A DNA stretch of 6,491 bases, taken from JAUXEH01 sp965602945. GTDB lineage: Bacteria > Acidobacteriota > Aminicenantia > Aminicenantales > Aminicenantaceae. Shown here in pieces: positions 1-6,490 of the stretch (its first letter is position 1; every line of letters starts with the position of its first letter). Location of the stretch: positions 1 through 6,491 of the forward strand of contig CBFDBC010000198.1 of NCBI GenBank assembly GCA_965602945.1, in the 5' to 3' direction. The position numbers and the translations under genes are program-made. A model generated the notes under the pieces. That model was given only the letters and a program-made list of their open reading frames with translations. It was not told the DNA's origin and ran no database searches.

Positions 1-19
1 CATTCGTTGATTATTCGAT

Positions 20-180
20 CAGTCCGGTAAGCATATTAGGAAGCCGTCCGGAAGCGAGCGGGCACGGTTCCTCGAAGAGGAGAGCGAGCTGAGGAACAAG
101 GGGATTTTCCTCGCTGGGGAAAATCACCGGGCTGACGTTTATGCTTACCAGACTGCCTCCTTGTCAGCTTACCGGACAGG
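20..180. repeat. Inverted-repeat element with nested hairpins and a third copy of the arm
   Basis: Bases 20-35 are the reverse complement of 140-155 except at one position (C25 against A150). Between these arms lie smaller stems: 44-49 with 61-67 (one bulge), 67-73 with 91-97 (7 bp perfect) and 103-110 with 118-125 (8 bp perfect, 7-base loop). A third copy of the arm core, 167-177, is the perfect 11-base complement of 22-32 and sits in its own short hairpin (160-165 with 175-180). The left arm therefore has two competing partners. The single mismatch is C-A in + strand RNA but G-U in - strand RNA, so a - strand transcript would pair throughout. There is no U-run to make it an intrinsic terminator, and no target-site duplication flanks 20-155. 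It could be a structured RNA, a palindromic intergenic repeat or a MITE remnant; the sequence alone does not decide. No known riboswitch core was recognised. Confidence 0.55.
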
Positions 181-225
181 TTCTTCATAGCGGTATTAGT
201 AGTGGTTCATGAGAAATCCTTGTGC

Positions 226-254
226 TTGACACCTGGACCGCCCACAACTACATT
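226..254 (+). promoter_or_regulatory. Sigma70-type promoter of the hydrolase-kinase operon
   Basis: A consensus -35 box TTGACA (226-231) is followed by a 17-base spacer and a -10 box TACATT (249-254, four of six matches to TATAAT). Transcription would begin near 261, leaving a leader of about 30 bases before the start codon at 293. The promoter lies downstream of the inverted-repeat element, so that element would not be part of this transcript. Confidence 0.6.
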
Positions 255-281
255 AGGAATATCGCCAGAGGAAGTGCACCT

Positions 282-287
282 AGGAGG
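282..287 (+). promoter_or_regulatory. Ribosome binding site of the SGNH hydrolase gene
   Basis: AGGAGG ends five bases before the ATG at 293. It is a near-perfect Shine-Dalgarno sequence and fixes this start. Confidence 0.8.
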
Positions 288-292
288 ATAGC

Positions 293-1951
293 ATGCCAGT
301 GAATCCGGCCTCATCAACCCGTGGGATACTGTTTTGGACAGCAGGGCTCTGCCTGTGCCTGGGGCTCTGGGGCCATCTTCTCGCTGCGGTCCCGGGCGGA
401 CAGGAGGGCTCCGGCCAGGAAGCCCAGATGGAGACGGCCGGGAGGCCCAAGGTCCTGCTCCTGGGAGTGGGCGACAGCCTGACACAGGGGACCATGGACG
501 CGGTCAACCACAAGACCAATACACAGAATGCCTTCCTCAATTGGGTCTGGAAAATGCTGCGCAAGTCCGGGTGGAAGGTGAAGCTCACACAGCCTTATCT
601 GTCGAATGCCGGAGTGCGCCTGAATCCGAACAGCATACCCTCCAACCTGGGGGTGGATGGGGAGGACATGTTCTCCCTGGTCGGCCTGGAATACGGAAAA
701 CGAACCGGGGCTCCGACGAACGATCCCAGGGATCATTTCATCTGCGATGCGGCCGAGCCCGGTCTTATGCAGGACATGCACGACAAAGTCCTCTACCCGA
801 TCAACCTGAGAGCCGGGAAAGCCGTGACCCAGCTGGATGCCCTGATCTGGCACCTCAACAACCGCACCATGCCCGCTGTGGTCTGTTTCTGGGTGGGAAA
901 CAATGATTCGGGGATGGCGGCCCTGGGCCTGGGCGGCAGCAACCCGCAGCTTCTTCCCATCCCCTTCCAGCAGATCCAGTCCAAGCTCAGTATCAGCCTC
1001 CAATTCCTGCTCAATTACGGTTTGAACCGGGGGGACATCTCGTTCTCTCCCTACACACCGGCCAACATTTCCCGCAACCTCACCGACGAAGTGGATTTCA
1101 TCGCACAGTACAACGATGTGATGCTTCGCCTCAACAGCGAGGCGAACCTGACCACGGCGGACATCTTCCTGTGCACGTTTCCCTATTACTGCGATGTCGG
1201 CTACCTCTTCGACCGCGAGGACCTGGCGTACTATCTGAACGGGAACGGCTACCAGGTCCCCGAGTTCGGAGGCCGGGTCTCGCTCCTGACGTTTGTCTGC
1301 ATGTATGCCCTGCAGATGAGCGGCGAGACACAGCCGCTCGACCGGATCCTCCTGCAGGAGCATGATGTCGTGCTTTCTCTGACCGATCCCCTGGAATACC
1401 CGGCCATCAAGTCCCGCATCGATGCCTTCAACCGTGTCGCGAAGTCTCAGCCCGGGGTCCACATCGTCAGGACGGGGAGGAAGCTCAACAAGCACTTCAG
1501 GAAGGGGCTGAATGTGGACGGGGTCAAGCTGACACGGAGCTGGGGGAGAGGCGGTTCCTTTACCATCGACGGCGTTCACCCCGGTTACACCATACACGCC
1601 CATATCGCCAACGTTATACTCAAACAGATCAATCGGAGGCTGAAGATCAAGGCTCCCCTCAACGACCTGACCCCGATCATGAAAAGCGACCCCTATGTGG
1701 ATCACGACGGCGACGGCTGGGTCAAAGGTCCCCCGGGGGAAGGCTTCGGCCGCACCCGGATCCTGTACCTGCTCAAAGATGCGGACGGGGACACCGGCTC
1801 AGACCCGGAGGGGAAGGCCCTGATCGACCTCATGACGCCGGATGAGGTCTGGGAGTTCTTCAACGACGCGCTCCTGGAGGAGGTCGTGAGCATCCCCGCC
1901 ATGCGGATCGAGGCCGAACGGCTCGGCCTGTGGCCCATCAGAAAAGACTAG
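293..1951 (+). CDS. Secreted SGNH/GDSL-family hydrolase with C-terminal Asp (calcium-type) loops
   Basis: A 552-residue exported protein. The start has an AGGAGG site and is followed by a signal peptide (hydrophobic residues about 11-32, likely cleavage around the Ala-Ala at 31-32). SGNH-family landmarks are present in order: block I GDSLTQG with Ser62 as the likely nucleophile, a block II-like Gly107 in SNAG, block III GNND with Asn204 as the oxyanion residue, and block V DGVH with Asp426 and His429. Family members are esterases, lipases or carbohydrate deacetylases that cleave ester bonds with a Ser-His-Asp triad; the substrate here cannot be read. Block III and block V are about 220 residues apart, much more than in compact SGNH enzymes, so there are large insertions. 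After the catalytic domain come two Asp-rich loops, DHDGDGW (470-476) and DADGDTGSD (496-504), resembling EF-hand/dockerin-type calcium loops, then a helical tail. First gene of an operon with the downstream histidine kinase. Family call is firm, specific activity unknown. Confidence 0.88.
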   Translation: MPVNPASSTRGILFWTAGLCLCLGLWGHLLAAVPGGQEGSGQEAQMETAGRPKVLLLGVGDSLTQGTMDAVNHKTNTQNAFLNWVWKMLRKSGWKVKLTQPYLSNAGVRLNPNSIPSNLGVDGEDMFSLVGLEYGKRTGAPTNDPRDHFICDAAEPGLMQDMHDKVLYPINLRAGKAVTQLDALIWHLNNRTMPAVVCFWVGNNDSGMAALGLGGSNPQLLPIPFQQIQSKLSISLQFLLNYGLNRGDISFSPYTPANISRNLTDEVDFIAQYNDVMLRLNSEANLTTADIFLCTFPYYCDVGYLFDREDLAYYLNGNGYQVPEFGGRVSLLTFVCMYALQMSGETQPLDRILLQEHDVVLSLTDPLEYPAIKSRIDAFNRVAKSQPGVHIVRTGRKLNKHFRKGLNVDGVKLTRSWGRGGSFTIDGVHPGYTIHAHIANVILKQINRRLKIKAPLNDLTPIMKSDPYVDHDGDGWVKGPPGEGFGRTRILYLLKDADGDTGSDPEGKALIDLMTPDEVWEFFNDALLEEVVSIPAMRIEAERLGLWPIRKD

Positions 1952-1982
1952 GCCATGTGATACATATCCCGGTGATCAAACT

Positions 1983-1989
1983 GAGGAAG
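1983..1989 (+). promoter_or_regulatory. Ribosome binding site selecting the GTG start of the histidine kinase
   Basis: GAGGAAG lies just upstream of the in-frame GTG at 1993, with six bases between GAGG and the start. The earlier in-frame GTG codons at 1930, 1957 and 1972 have no comparable site, so this one decides the start. Confidence 0.6.
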
Positions 1990-1992
1990 CAA

Positions 1993-4140
1993 GTGACCCA
2001 TATATCCCGACACGGCCGACTCCTGGCAGGGATCATTGTCTGCTTGAGCCTGTGGGTTTCGCTGGGGGCCCAGGAGGCCCGGAAGATCCCCTGGCCGGAT
2101 TCCTTCCGGGCCCGGCAGGGGGACGATCCAGCCTGGTCCCGGCCTGATTTCGATGATTCCGGCTGGCAGGTCATCGAATGGGGGAGCGGTCTTCCCGGAG
2201 AATGGGTTGGTATCCGCTGGCTCCGTTTCGAGCTGGATGTGGATCCCACGCTGTGGGGCGAGCCTTTTTCATTTTCCACAAGCCTTTTCGGCGCGGTGGA
2301 AATCTTTATCAGCGGAAAACCGGCCGTGCGCCATGGCCTCATCACTCCCGAGGGTCGAACAGCCGACATGCTGGTTATCAGCCGAAAAGTGCCGGCCCTG
2401 GTCATGTTCGAGGCGCCCCCGGCTTCCTTCCCCGATCAGAGAAAACAGGTCATCGCCATCCGGACCTCCAATGCGTTAAGAAAAAATCCCCTGTTCGCCG
2501 GTTTCACATGGGACCTGGCTTTTGACCTCTCCGGCTTTGAAACGACCTATCGTGCGTATACACAATCCATACACCTCATCACGTTTCACCAGGTCCTGTT
2601 GACTGGATTGGGGATGACATTCGCCCTCCTCCATTTCCTGCTGTTCATCTTTTACCCCGAACCTCGGAGCAACCTGTACTTCGCCCTGCTGGCCGCTGCC
2701 GGATCCCTCATCTTCTTCGCGGAATTCCAGCAGTTCTTGACTCAGGATCCGGTGATCTGGGCTTTATTATTCCGCCTGAACCTGCTCGGGATCGCCCTGG
2801 CCGCCCTGGCCTCCATTCGTTTCGTGTATTCGCTCCTGCCTACGGAACGGAAGATTTTGTCCCGGGTCTTTCTGGCTGCGGCCGTGGTCATCAGTGCCCT
2901 GTTCCTCTTCCGGCCCAACGTCTTCGAAGGACTTGTGCGCGCTTTCATGCTGCTCGCGGCCCTGGAGATCATCCGTGTGTCTGTGATCTCGCGGGTCAGA
3001 AAGGAGAGAGTGGTCCTGGAGGGGAGCTGGATCATTAGCCTGGGTGCCATCCCCCTGGTGCTTTTCGTCGGATATGAGACGATGACACAACTGTCCGGCC
3101 TTCCCCGCTTGTTTCCGCATCACGTGTTCCCCATAGACCAGTACGCTTTCCTGATCCTGCTCCTGTCCATGTCCATATTCCTGGCCCGAAGTTTTGCCGG
3201 ATCTAAGAAAGCTCTCAAGCGGCGGTCGGAGGAACTGGAGCGGTTGAACATCGAGCTGGAAGACCGGGTCGAACAGAGGACAATGGAGCTTGCCGAGGCC
3301 AATACGTCTCTGGAAGGGCGCAATATCGAACTGGAAACGTCCCGGAACGAGATCCAGCAAGCACACTCCGAGCTTCAGAGTGCACAGACCCGTCTGGTAC
3401 TGTCGGAAAAAATGGCGTCCCTGGGCAGCCTGGTGGCCGGCGTGGCGCACGAGATCAACAATCCCGTCGGTGCCATCAAGGGCTCTGCCGATGTGATCAG
3501 ACGGTCGCTCGAGAAGCTGACCCGGGAGCTCGAGACCGCGGTGGATCCGGAGGTCCGGGCCCGGATGCAGAGGTATCTGGATATCCTCGATGACAACAGC
3601 CATGTCACTTTGACTGCGAGCGGGCGGGTCACGGAGATCATCCGCAGCCTGAAGACATTTGCGCGCCTGGATGAGGCCGAGCTGCAGCAGATCGATGTCC
3701 ATGAGAACCTGGAGAGTGCCCTGACCCTGCTGCAGCATGAGATGAAATCGCGAATCGAGGTCAAACGCGAATACAGTGAGCTGCCCCGTATCTATGCCTA
3801 TCCCAGCCAGCTCAACCAGGTGTTCATGAATATCCTTGCGAATGCCATCGCGGCCGTCCAGGGGGAAGGGATCATCACCATCCGCACATCGGCCAAACCT
3901 GAGGAAGTCATGATCCGGATCGCGGACAATGGGCCGGGGATCCCTAAGGAGCACCTCCCGAAGATCTTCGACCCCGGCTTCACCACCAAGGGTGCGGGTG
4001 TGGGAATGGGCCTCGGTCTCTCCATCAGCTACAACATCATCAGGGACCACAACGGAAATATCACAGTGGAGAATCCAGAAGGTGGGGGGGCGGAGTTTTC
4101 CATCCGCCTCCCGATCGGGAAGGAAAAGGGGAATACCTGA
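1993..4140 (+). CDS. 7TMR-DISM-type membrane sensor histidine kinase
   Basis: A 715-residue kinase from the GTG at 1993, which gives a compact signal peptide ending in LGAQE; an upstream GTG at 1930 would overlap the hydrolase and put 21 extra residues before it. Residues about 25-180 form an exported domain with the pattern of galactose-binding-like jelly rolls (PDFDDSGW, then a VEIFISGK strand). About 193-400 hold seven hydrophobic segments, as in 7TMR-DISM receptors. A coiled coil (about 406-475) leads to a HisKA domain with the phospho-acceptor His486 in HEINNP; the adjacent HExxN pattern is that linked to phosphatase activity in HisKA kinases. The HATPase domain shows the N box (Asn613, Asn617), DNGPG (Asp645), FDPGFTTK and the glycine-rich GVGMGLGLS. 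All core catalytic motifs are intact. No receiver or output domain and no response regulator is nearby, so the partner is unknown. It lies 41 bases after the hydrolase, probably in the same mRNA. Confidence 0.92.
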   Translation: MTHISRHGRLLAGIIVCLSLWVSLGAQEARKIPWPDSFRARQGDDPAWSRPDFDDSGWQVIEWGSGLPGEWVGIRWLRFELDVDPTLWGEPFSFSTSLFGAVEIFISGKPAVRHGLITPEGRTADMLVISRKVPALVMFEAPPASFPDQRKQVIAIRTSNALRKNPLFAGFTWDLAFDLSGFETTYRAYTQSIHLITFHQVLLTGLGMTFALLHFLLFIFYPEPRSNLYFALLAAAGSLIFFAEFQQFLTQDPVIWALLFRLNLLGIALAALASIRFVYSLLPTERKILSRVFLAAAVVISALFLFRPNVFEGLVRAFMLLAALEIIRVSVISRVRKERVVLEGSWIISLGAIPLVLFVGYETMTQLSGLPRLFPHHVFPIDQYAFLILLLSMSIFLARSFAGSKKALKRRSEELERLNIELEDRVEQRTMELAEANTSLEGRNIELETSRNEIQQAHSELQSAQTRLVLSEKMASLGSLVAGVAHEINNPVGAIKGSADVIRRSLEKLTRELETAVDPEVRARMQRYLDILDDNSHVTLTASGRVTEIIRSLKTFARLDEAELQQIDVHENLESALTLLQHEMKSRIEVKREYSELPRIYAYPSQLNQVFMNILANAIAAVQGEGIITIRTSAKPEEVMIRIADNGPGIPKEHLPKIFDPGFTTKGAGVGMGLGLSISYNIIRDHNGNITVENPEGGGAEFSIRLPIGKEKGNT

Positions 4141-4151
4141 GCAGATCCGGT

Positions 4152-6008
4152 TCAGGGCACCTGCAGTCTGTAGGCCAAAACACGGTTTCCGTTCAGGGTC
4201 GGTATGACGAGCAGGTTCTTTTCGGGAATGAATTCAAAATCAGCCAGGGTGAGCTTGGCATCCATGGTGTTCAGGAGCTCGATCTTTTCCCCGGAAGCCA
4301 TGACCTTGAATATCCGCCCGTTCCAGTCTCCCATGAGATAGCTTCCGTCTTCCAATGCCTGGACGCCGTCCATCACCGCGCCGCTCCCAAGACGCAGCAG
4401 AGTGATTATGCTTTTATCACCGGGGTTGACTGCTTTAAAACTCCCGTCTCCCGAGGTTCCCACGATCAGGCGGCTGCCGTCCCAGGCCAGGCCGTTGGGA
4501 TTGGGCAGCCTGTGGTCCTCCAGCCAGACCTCGACAGCGCCGTCCCGGAAGCGGTAGATGACGCTCCTCTGCGAATCGGAGATGAAAAGCTCTCCGGAAC
4601 CCCCGGCGGCCACATCGTTGGGGAACACGGCACCGGGGATGGGGAAGCGTTCGGTAACCGTGCCGGCTGCAATGTCGATCTTCACCAGGTTGCGGCGTTC
4701 CACCGCGAAGATGTGTGATCCGACCCTCTCCAGGCCCGTCGGCCTCTCCAGGCCCGCGACCCACTTACGCTCGGTCACCTTGCCTTCCAGGTCCAGCTTG
4801 GAGATGTAGTCCGCCGCGAAATTGGAGACGTAAAGGGCATCGGAAACCGGGTCGTAGCTGGCAGATTCCGGTGCGGCCAGCCGCGAGGAGGCTTCCCAGA
4901 GATGCTCGACGGAAGCGTGCAGAGAGACCGCCTCGCCTTTCAGCGGACCCAGCTGGCACGTGAATCCCCAGCCGCCAAAGATCTCCGTCACCATGAGCAG
5001 AAGTTCGTTCTTCCCCCTCTGCAGGGGGAGGAAGACCGCGTCGTGCAGGCCCACGATGCCGTGAAAACCAGGGTCCCTGCGCCGGAACTCGCTGTTTCCG
5101 CGGAACAGGACCTTCCCGTTCAAGAAGATGCTGACCTCGTCACTGTAGCCGAAGGTCAGCTTCCGCAGGCCCGCGGCCTCTGCCTCGATGAATGTCCTGG
5201 CCATTACACACTCGGGGGCGCTGCCTGTTTTTCGCACATGCGGGGCAAGGTCCACCAGGCCCGAAGCATCGGCAGCGGCCTTTTTCCATTCGATCCCGGC
5301 CAGGAACTGCCCGCCTGGATGGGACTCCCGGTCGATCTCCGTTACCTTGAGGGGAGGGGACAGCTCCCAGTCCTCCAGCATCCCCGCATGTGTGATGGGG
5401 GGCGGAGGCGGATCGAAATCCAGGTCGTCGTTGCTGCGATAGCTGAAGTTCGCGAACTGGGCCAGCTCGTTGGGAGGACCGCTCAGGCCAATGCCGCCCT
5501 TTCCCGGGCCCCGCCTCAGCTCGTGGATGAGGAGTGCCGGTGTGTCGGCGTGGTCGAGAAAAACCCGGGCCTGGGTCCCCTTCACCTCGAGCTTGACGTG
5601 TATCCAGCGCTTGTGGGCGATCCCGGCCGCCGCCGTGCTGCCTTCGCCGCTGTAGAGCTGCCATCCGCCCAGGCCGCCGTAGACCGGCTGGTACTGCAGA
5701 GCGTCGTACTGCCCGCTCTTGTGGGGCCGGATGTAGAAGTTCTCATAGCTTGTGCCCTGCTGGATGCGGAACATGATCATGGCGAAACAGCGGGCGCCGT
5801 CGAACGCCATGTCCACCTCGATGACACCGTTCTCGAACTCGACGTCCTTGAGGATGGCGCGCCCCCGCAGGCTCTTCTGTCCCAGATGGTCTACGACCTG
5901 GCCCTGGAGATACCATTTGTCTTTGCTGAACTCGATGATATCCTGCTGTGCGCTCAGGGACACACCGAGACAAAACAACACGATTCCCACTCCGATCATT
6001 TTCTTCAT
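4152..6008 (-). CDS. Secreted protein: concanavalin-like, galactose-binding-like and SMP-30-like propeller domains
   Basis: A 618-residue exported protein. The start chosen is the ATG at 6008, because AAGGAG lies six bases before it and a clean signal peptide follows (cleavage near LSA-QQ, residue 20); an in-frame ATG at 6098 would bury that peptide 30 residues inside. Residues about 27-192 look like a concanavalin/LamG-type sandwich of the kind found in DUF1080-like proteins. A proline run (200-204) is the linker. About 210-355 resembles a galactose-binding jelly roll (VSIFLNGK strand, then RGKNELLL). About 375-618 is a beta-propeller of SMP-30/gluconolactonase type, with candidate metal-site residues Glu381, Asn464-Asp465, Asn505 in PNPNGLAW and Asp547 in MDGVQ. 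SMP-30 members hydrolyse lactones, but many homologues have other or no known activity, so a lactonase role is only possible. Convergent with the kinase gene, stop codons 11 bases apart; separate transcription unit. Confidence 0.85.
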   Translation of the reverse strand: MKKMIGVGIVLFCLGVSLSAQQDIIEFSKDKWYLQGQVVDHLGQKSLRGRAILKDVEFENGVIEVDMAFDGARCFAMIMFRIQQGTSYENFYIRPHKSGQYDALQYQPVYGGLGGWQLYSGEGSTAAAGIAHKRWIHVKLEVKGTQARVFLDHADTPALLIHELRRGPGKGGIGLSGPPNELAQFANFSYRSNDDLDFDPPPPPITHAGMLEDWELSPPLKVTEIDRESHPGGQFLAGIEWKKAAADASGLVDLAPHVRKTGSAPECVMARTFIEAEAAGLRKLTFGYSDEVSIFLNGKVLFRGNSEFRRRDPGFHGIVGLHDAVFLPLQRGKNELLLMVTEIFGGWGFTCQLGPLKGEAVSLHASVEHLWEASSRLAAPESASYDPVSDALYVSNFAADYISKLDLEGKVTERKWVAGLERPTGLERVGSHIFAVERRNLVKIDIAAGTVTERFPIPGAVFPNDVAAGGSGELFISDSQRSVIYRFRDGAVEVWLEDHRLPNPNGLAWDGSRLIVGTSGDGSFKAVNPGDKSIITLLRLGSGAVMDGVQALEDGSYLMGDWNGRIFKVMASGEKIELLNTMDAKLTLADFEFIPEKNLLVIPTLNGNRVLAYRLQVP

Positions 6009-6014
6009 TTCAGA

Positions 6015-6020
6015 CTCCTT
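6015..6020 (-). promoter_or_regulatory. Ribosome binding site of the propeller protein gene
   Basis: Read on the - strand this is AAGGAG, six bases before the ATG at 6008. It supports the internal start over the longer frame from 6098. Confidence 0.75.
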
Positions 6021-6031
6021 CCAACGGATAG

Positions 6032-6037
6032 ATAATA
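6032..6037 (-). promoter_or_regulatory. Possible -10 box of the propeller protein gene
   Basis: On the - strand this reads TATTAT, five of six matches to the -10 consensus. No good -35 hexamer is seen 16-18 bases upstream, and the leader would be only about 18 bases. It is a weak candidate; the promoter may lie elsewhere in the divergent gap or need an activator. Confidence 0.25.
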
Positions 6038-6085
6038 CGGAGAATCGGGCCGCGGAGTTATTTTCTGTTCCCAATCTGCTGTCCT

Positions 6086-6114
6086 TTGACAAGCACATCT
6101 TTGCGTTCTAAATT
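6086..6114 (+). promoter_or_regulatory. Sigma70-type promoter of the small lipoprotein gene
   Basis: A consensus -35 TTGACA (6086-6091), a 17-base spacer and a -10 TAAATT (6109-6114, four of six) lie in the divergent gap, within AT-rich sequence. The expected start is near 6121, about 32 bases before the lipoprotein ATG. The arrangement matches the promoter at 226-254 closely. Confidence 0.55.
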
Positions 6115-6140
6115 AATATACTTAGGGCTGGCTGAGGAGT

Positions 6141-6146
6141 AAGGAG
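6141..6146 (+). promoter_or_regulatory. Ribosome binding site of the small lipoprotein gene
   Basis: AAGGAG ends six bases before the ATG at 6153, a good Shine-Dalgarno site. With the promoter upstream it argues that this short frame is, or was, translated. Confidence 0.65.
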
Positions 6147-6152
6147 TTTGTT

Positions 6153-6299
6153 ATGACATATCCACGTTACACACCGATCCTGCTGGGACTACTGCTGATC
6201 GTGGGCTGTTCCCCCCGCTCGGGCGAGGAGCCCTACATGCTCAACCGGCCCATCGACCTCAAGGTGGATGCGGAGGGCCTACAGCCTGGTGCTCCCTGA
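6153..6299 (+). CDS. Short lipoprotein, probably frameshifted
   Basis: A 48-residue frame with its own promoter and ribosome binding site. Residues 8-18 are hydrophobic and end in a lipobox, IVGC, with Cys19 as the lipidation site, so the product should be an outer- or inner-membrane lipoprotein. The mature part would be only 30 residues. After residue 42 or so the frame loses sense and stops at 6297, but the +1 frame reads on plausibly from about 6276 (YSLVLPEDGFYAAKSF) to a TAA at 6361-6363. One extra base near 6271-6282 would explain this. It could be a sequencing or assembly error, a real disabling mutation, or less likely a programmed shift. Even the joined product is only about 69 residues and would overlap the 3' end of the next, opposite gene. 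No family was recognised. Confidence 0.55.
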   Translation: MTYPRYTPILLGLLLIVGCSPRSGEEPYMLNRPIDLKVDAEGLQPGAP

Positions 6300-6331
6300 G
6301 GATGGTTTCTACGCGGCCAAGAGCTTCCGGC

Positions 6332-6490
6332 TTATTTCTTCTCCTGCAGGAGGCGGCGGATAACGTCATCGCTGTAGGAGAGGAGGCGTCCGAAGCTCCA
6401 GGCCAGCTCCTCTTCTATTTCGGCCAGCTCTCCCTGTTCCATTGCCTTGCACTTCTGTTCCTTGAGGGCGAGGTACGCGTCGATCACACC
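6332..6490 (-). CDS. 3' end of a gene of unknown function (partial)
   Basis: The last 52 codons of a - strand gene whose start lies beyond the window, ending with TAA at 6334-6332. The residues are charged and strongly helix-favouring: YLALKEQKCK, then an acidic run ELAEIEEE, then a segment ending in RRLLQEKK. This looks like a C-terminal helical hairpin, but no domain can be named. The frame is open to the window edge and has normal residue composition, which favours a real gene. It is convergent with the small lipoprotein; if the lipoprotein's shifted frame were used, the two would overlap by about 30 bases. No terminator hairpin is seen between them. Confidence 0.6.
   Translation of the reverse strand, partial: GVIDAYLALKEQKCKAMEQGELAEIEEELAWSFGRLLSYSDDVIRRLLQEKK

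Noticed and set aside
3..92. Open frame of 29 codons from the window edge to TGA at 90-92, as the tail of an upstream gene
   Set aside because: It runs through the inverted-repeat element, its residues show no recognisable pattern, and length alone does not support it. It cannot be excluded.
20..155. Transposable element with terminal inverted repeats
   Set aside because: The arms are only 16 bases, no target-site duplication flanks them and there is no transposase. A MITE remnant stays possible but is not supported enough to call.
142..213. Short + strand frame starting at ATG 142 as a leader peptide
   Set aside because: No ribosome binding site, and it lies upstream of the promoter at 226-254, so it would not be on the operon transcript.
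314..1705. Long open frame antisense to the hydrolase gene (463 codons)
   Set aside because: It lies wholly within a gene with clear SGNH motifs, has no ribosome binding site and encodes no recognisable domain. Such antisense frames are expected in GC-rich coding DNA.
2767..4050. Long open frame antisense to the histidine kinase gene (427 codons)
   Set aside because: The sense strand carries all the HisKA/HATPase motifs; the antisense product is low in hydrophobic core and has no motif. A codon-bias shadow.
4136..4156. Small stem CCTGA/TCAGG over the two facing stop codons, as a possible bidirectional terminator
   Set aside because: Only five base pairs with an 11-base loop and no T-run on either side. 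Three of the pairs arise simply because both genes end in TGA.
4902..6035. Long + strand open frame opposite the propeller gene (377 codons)
   Set aside because: The - strand frame has a signal peptide, ribosome binding site and domain structure; the + strand product has none of these.
6006..6098. Longer start for the propeller protein at 6098
   Set aside because: It lacks a ribosome binding site and places the signal peptide behind a 30-residue polar leader; the ATG at 6008 has both features right.
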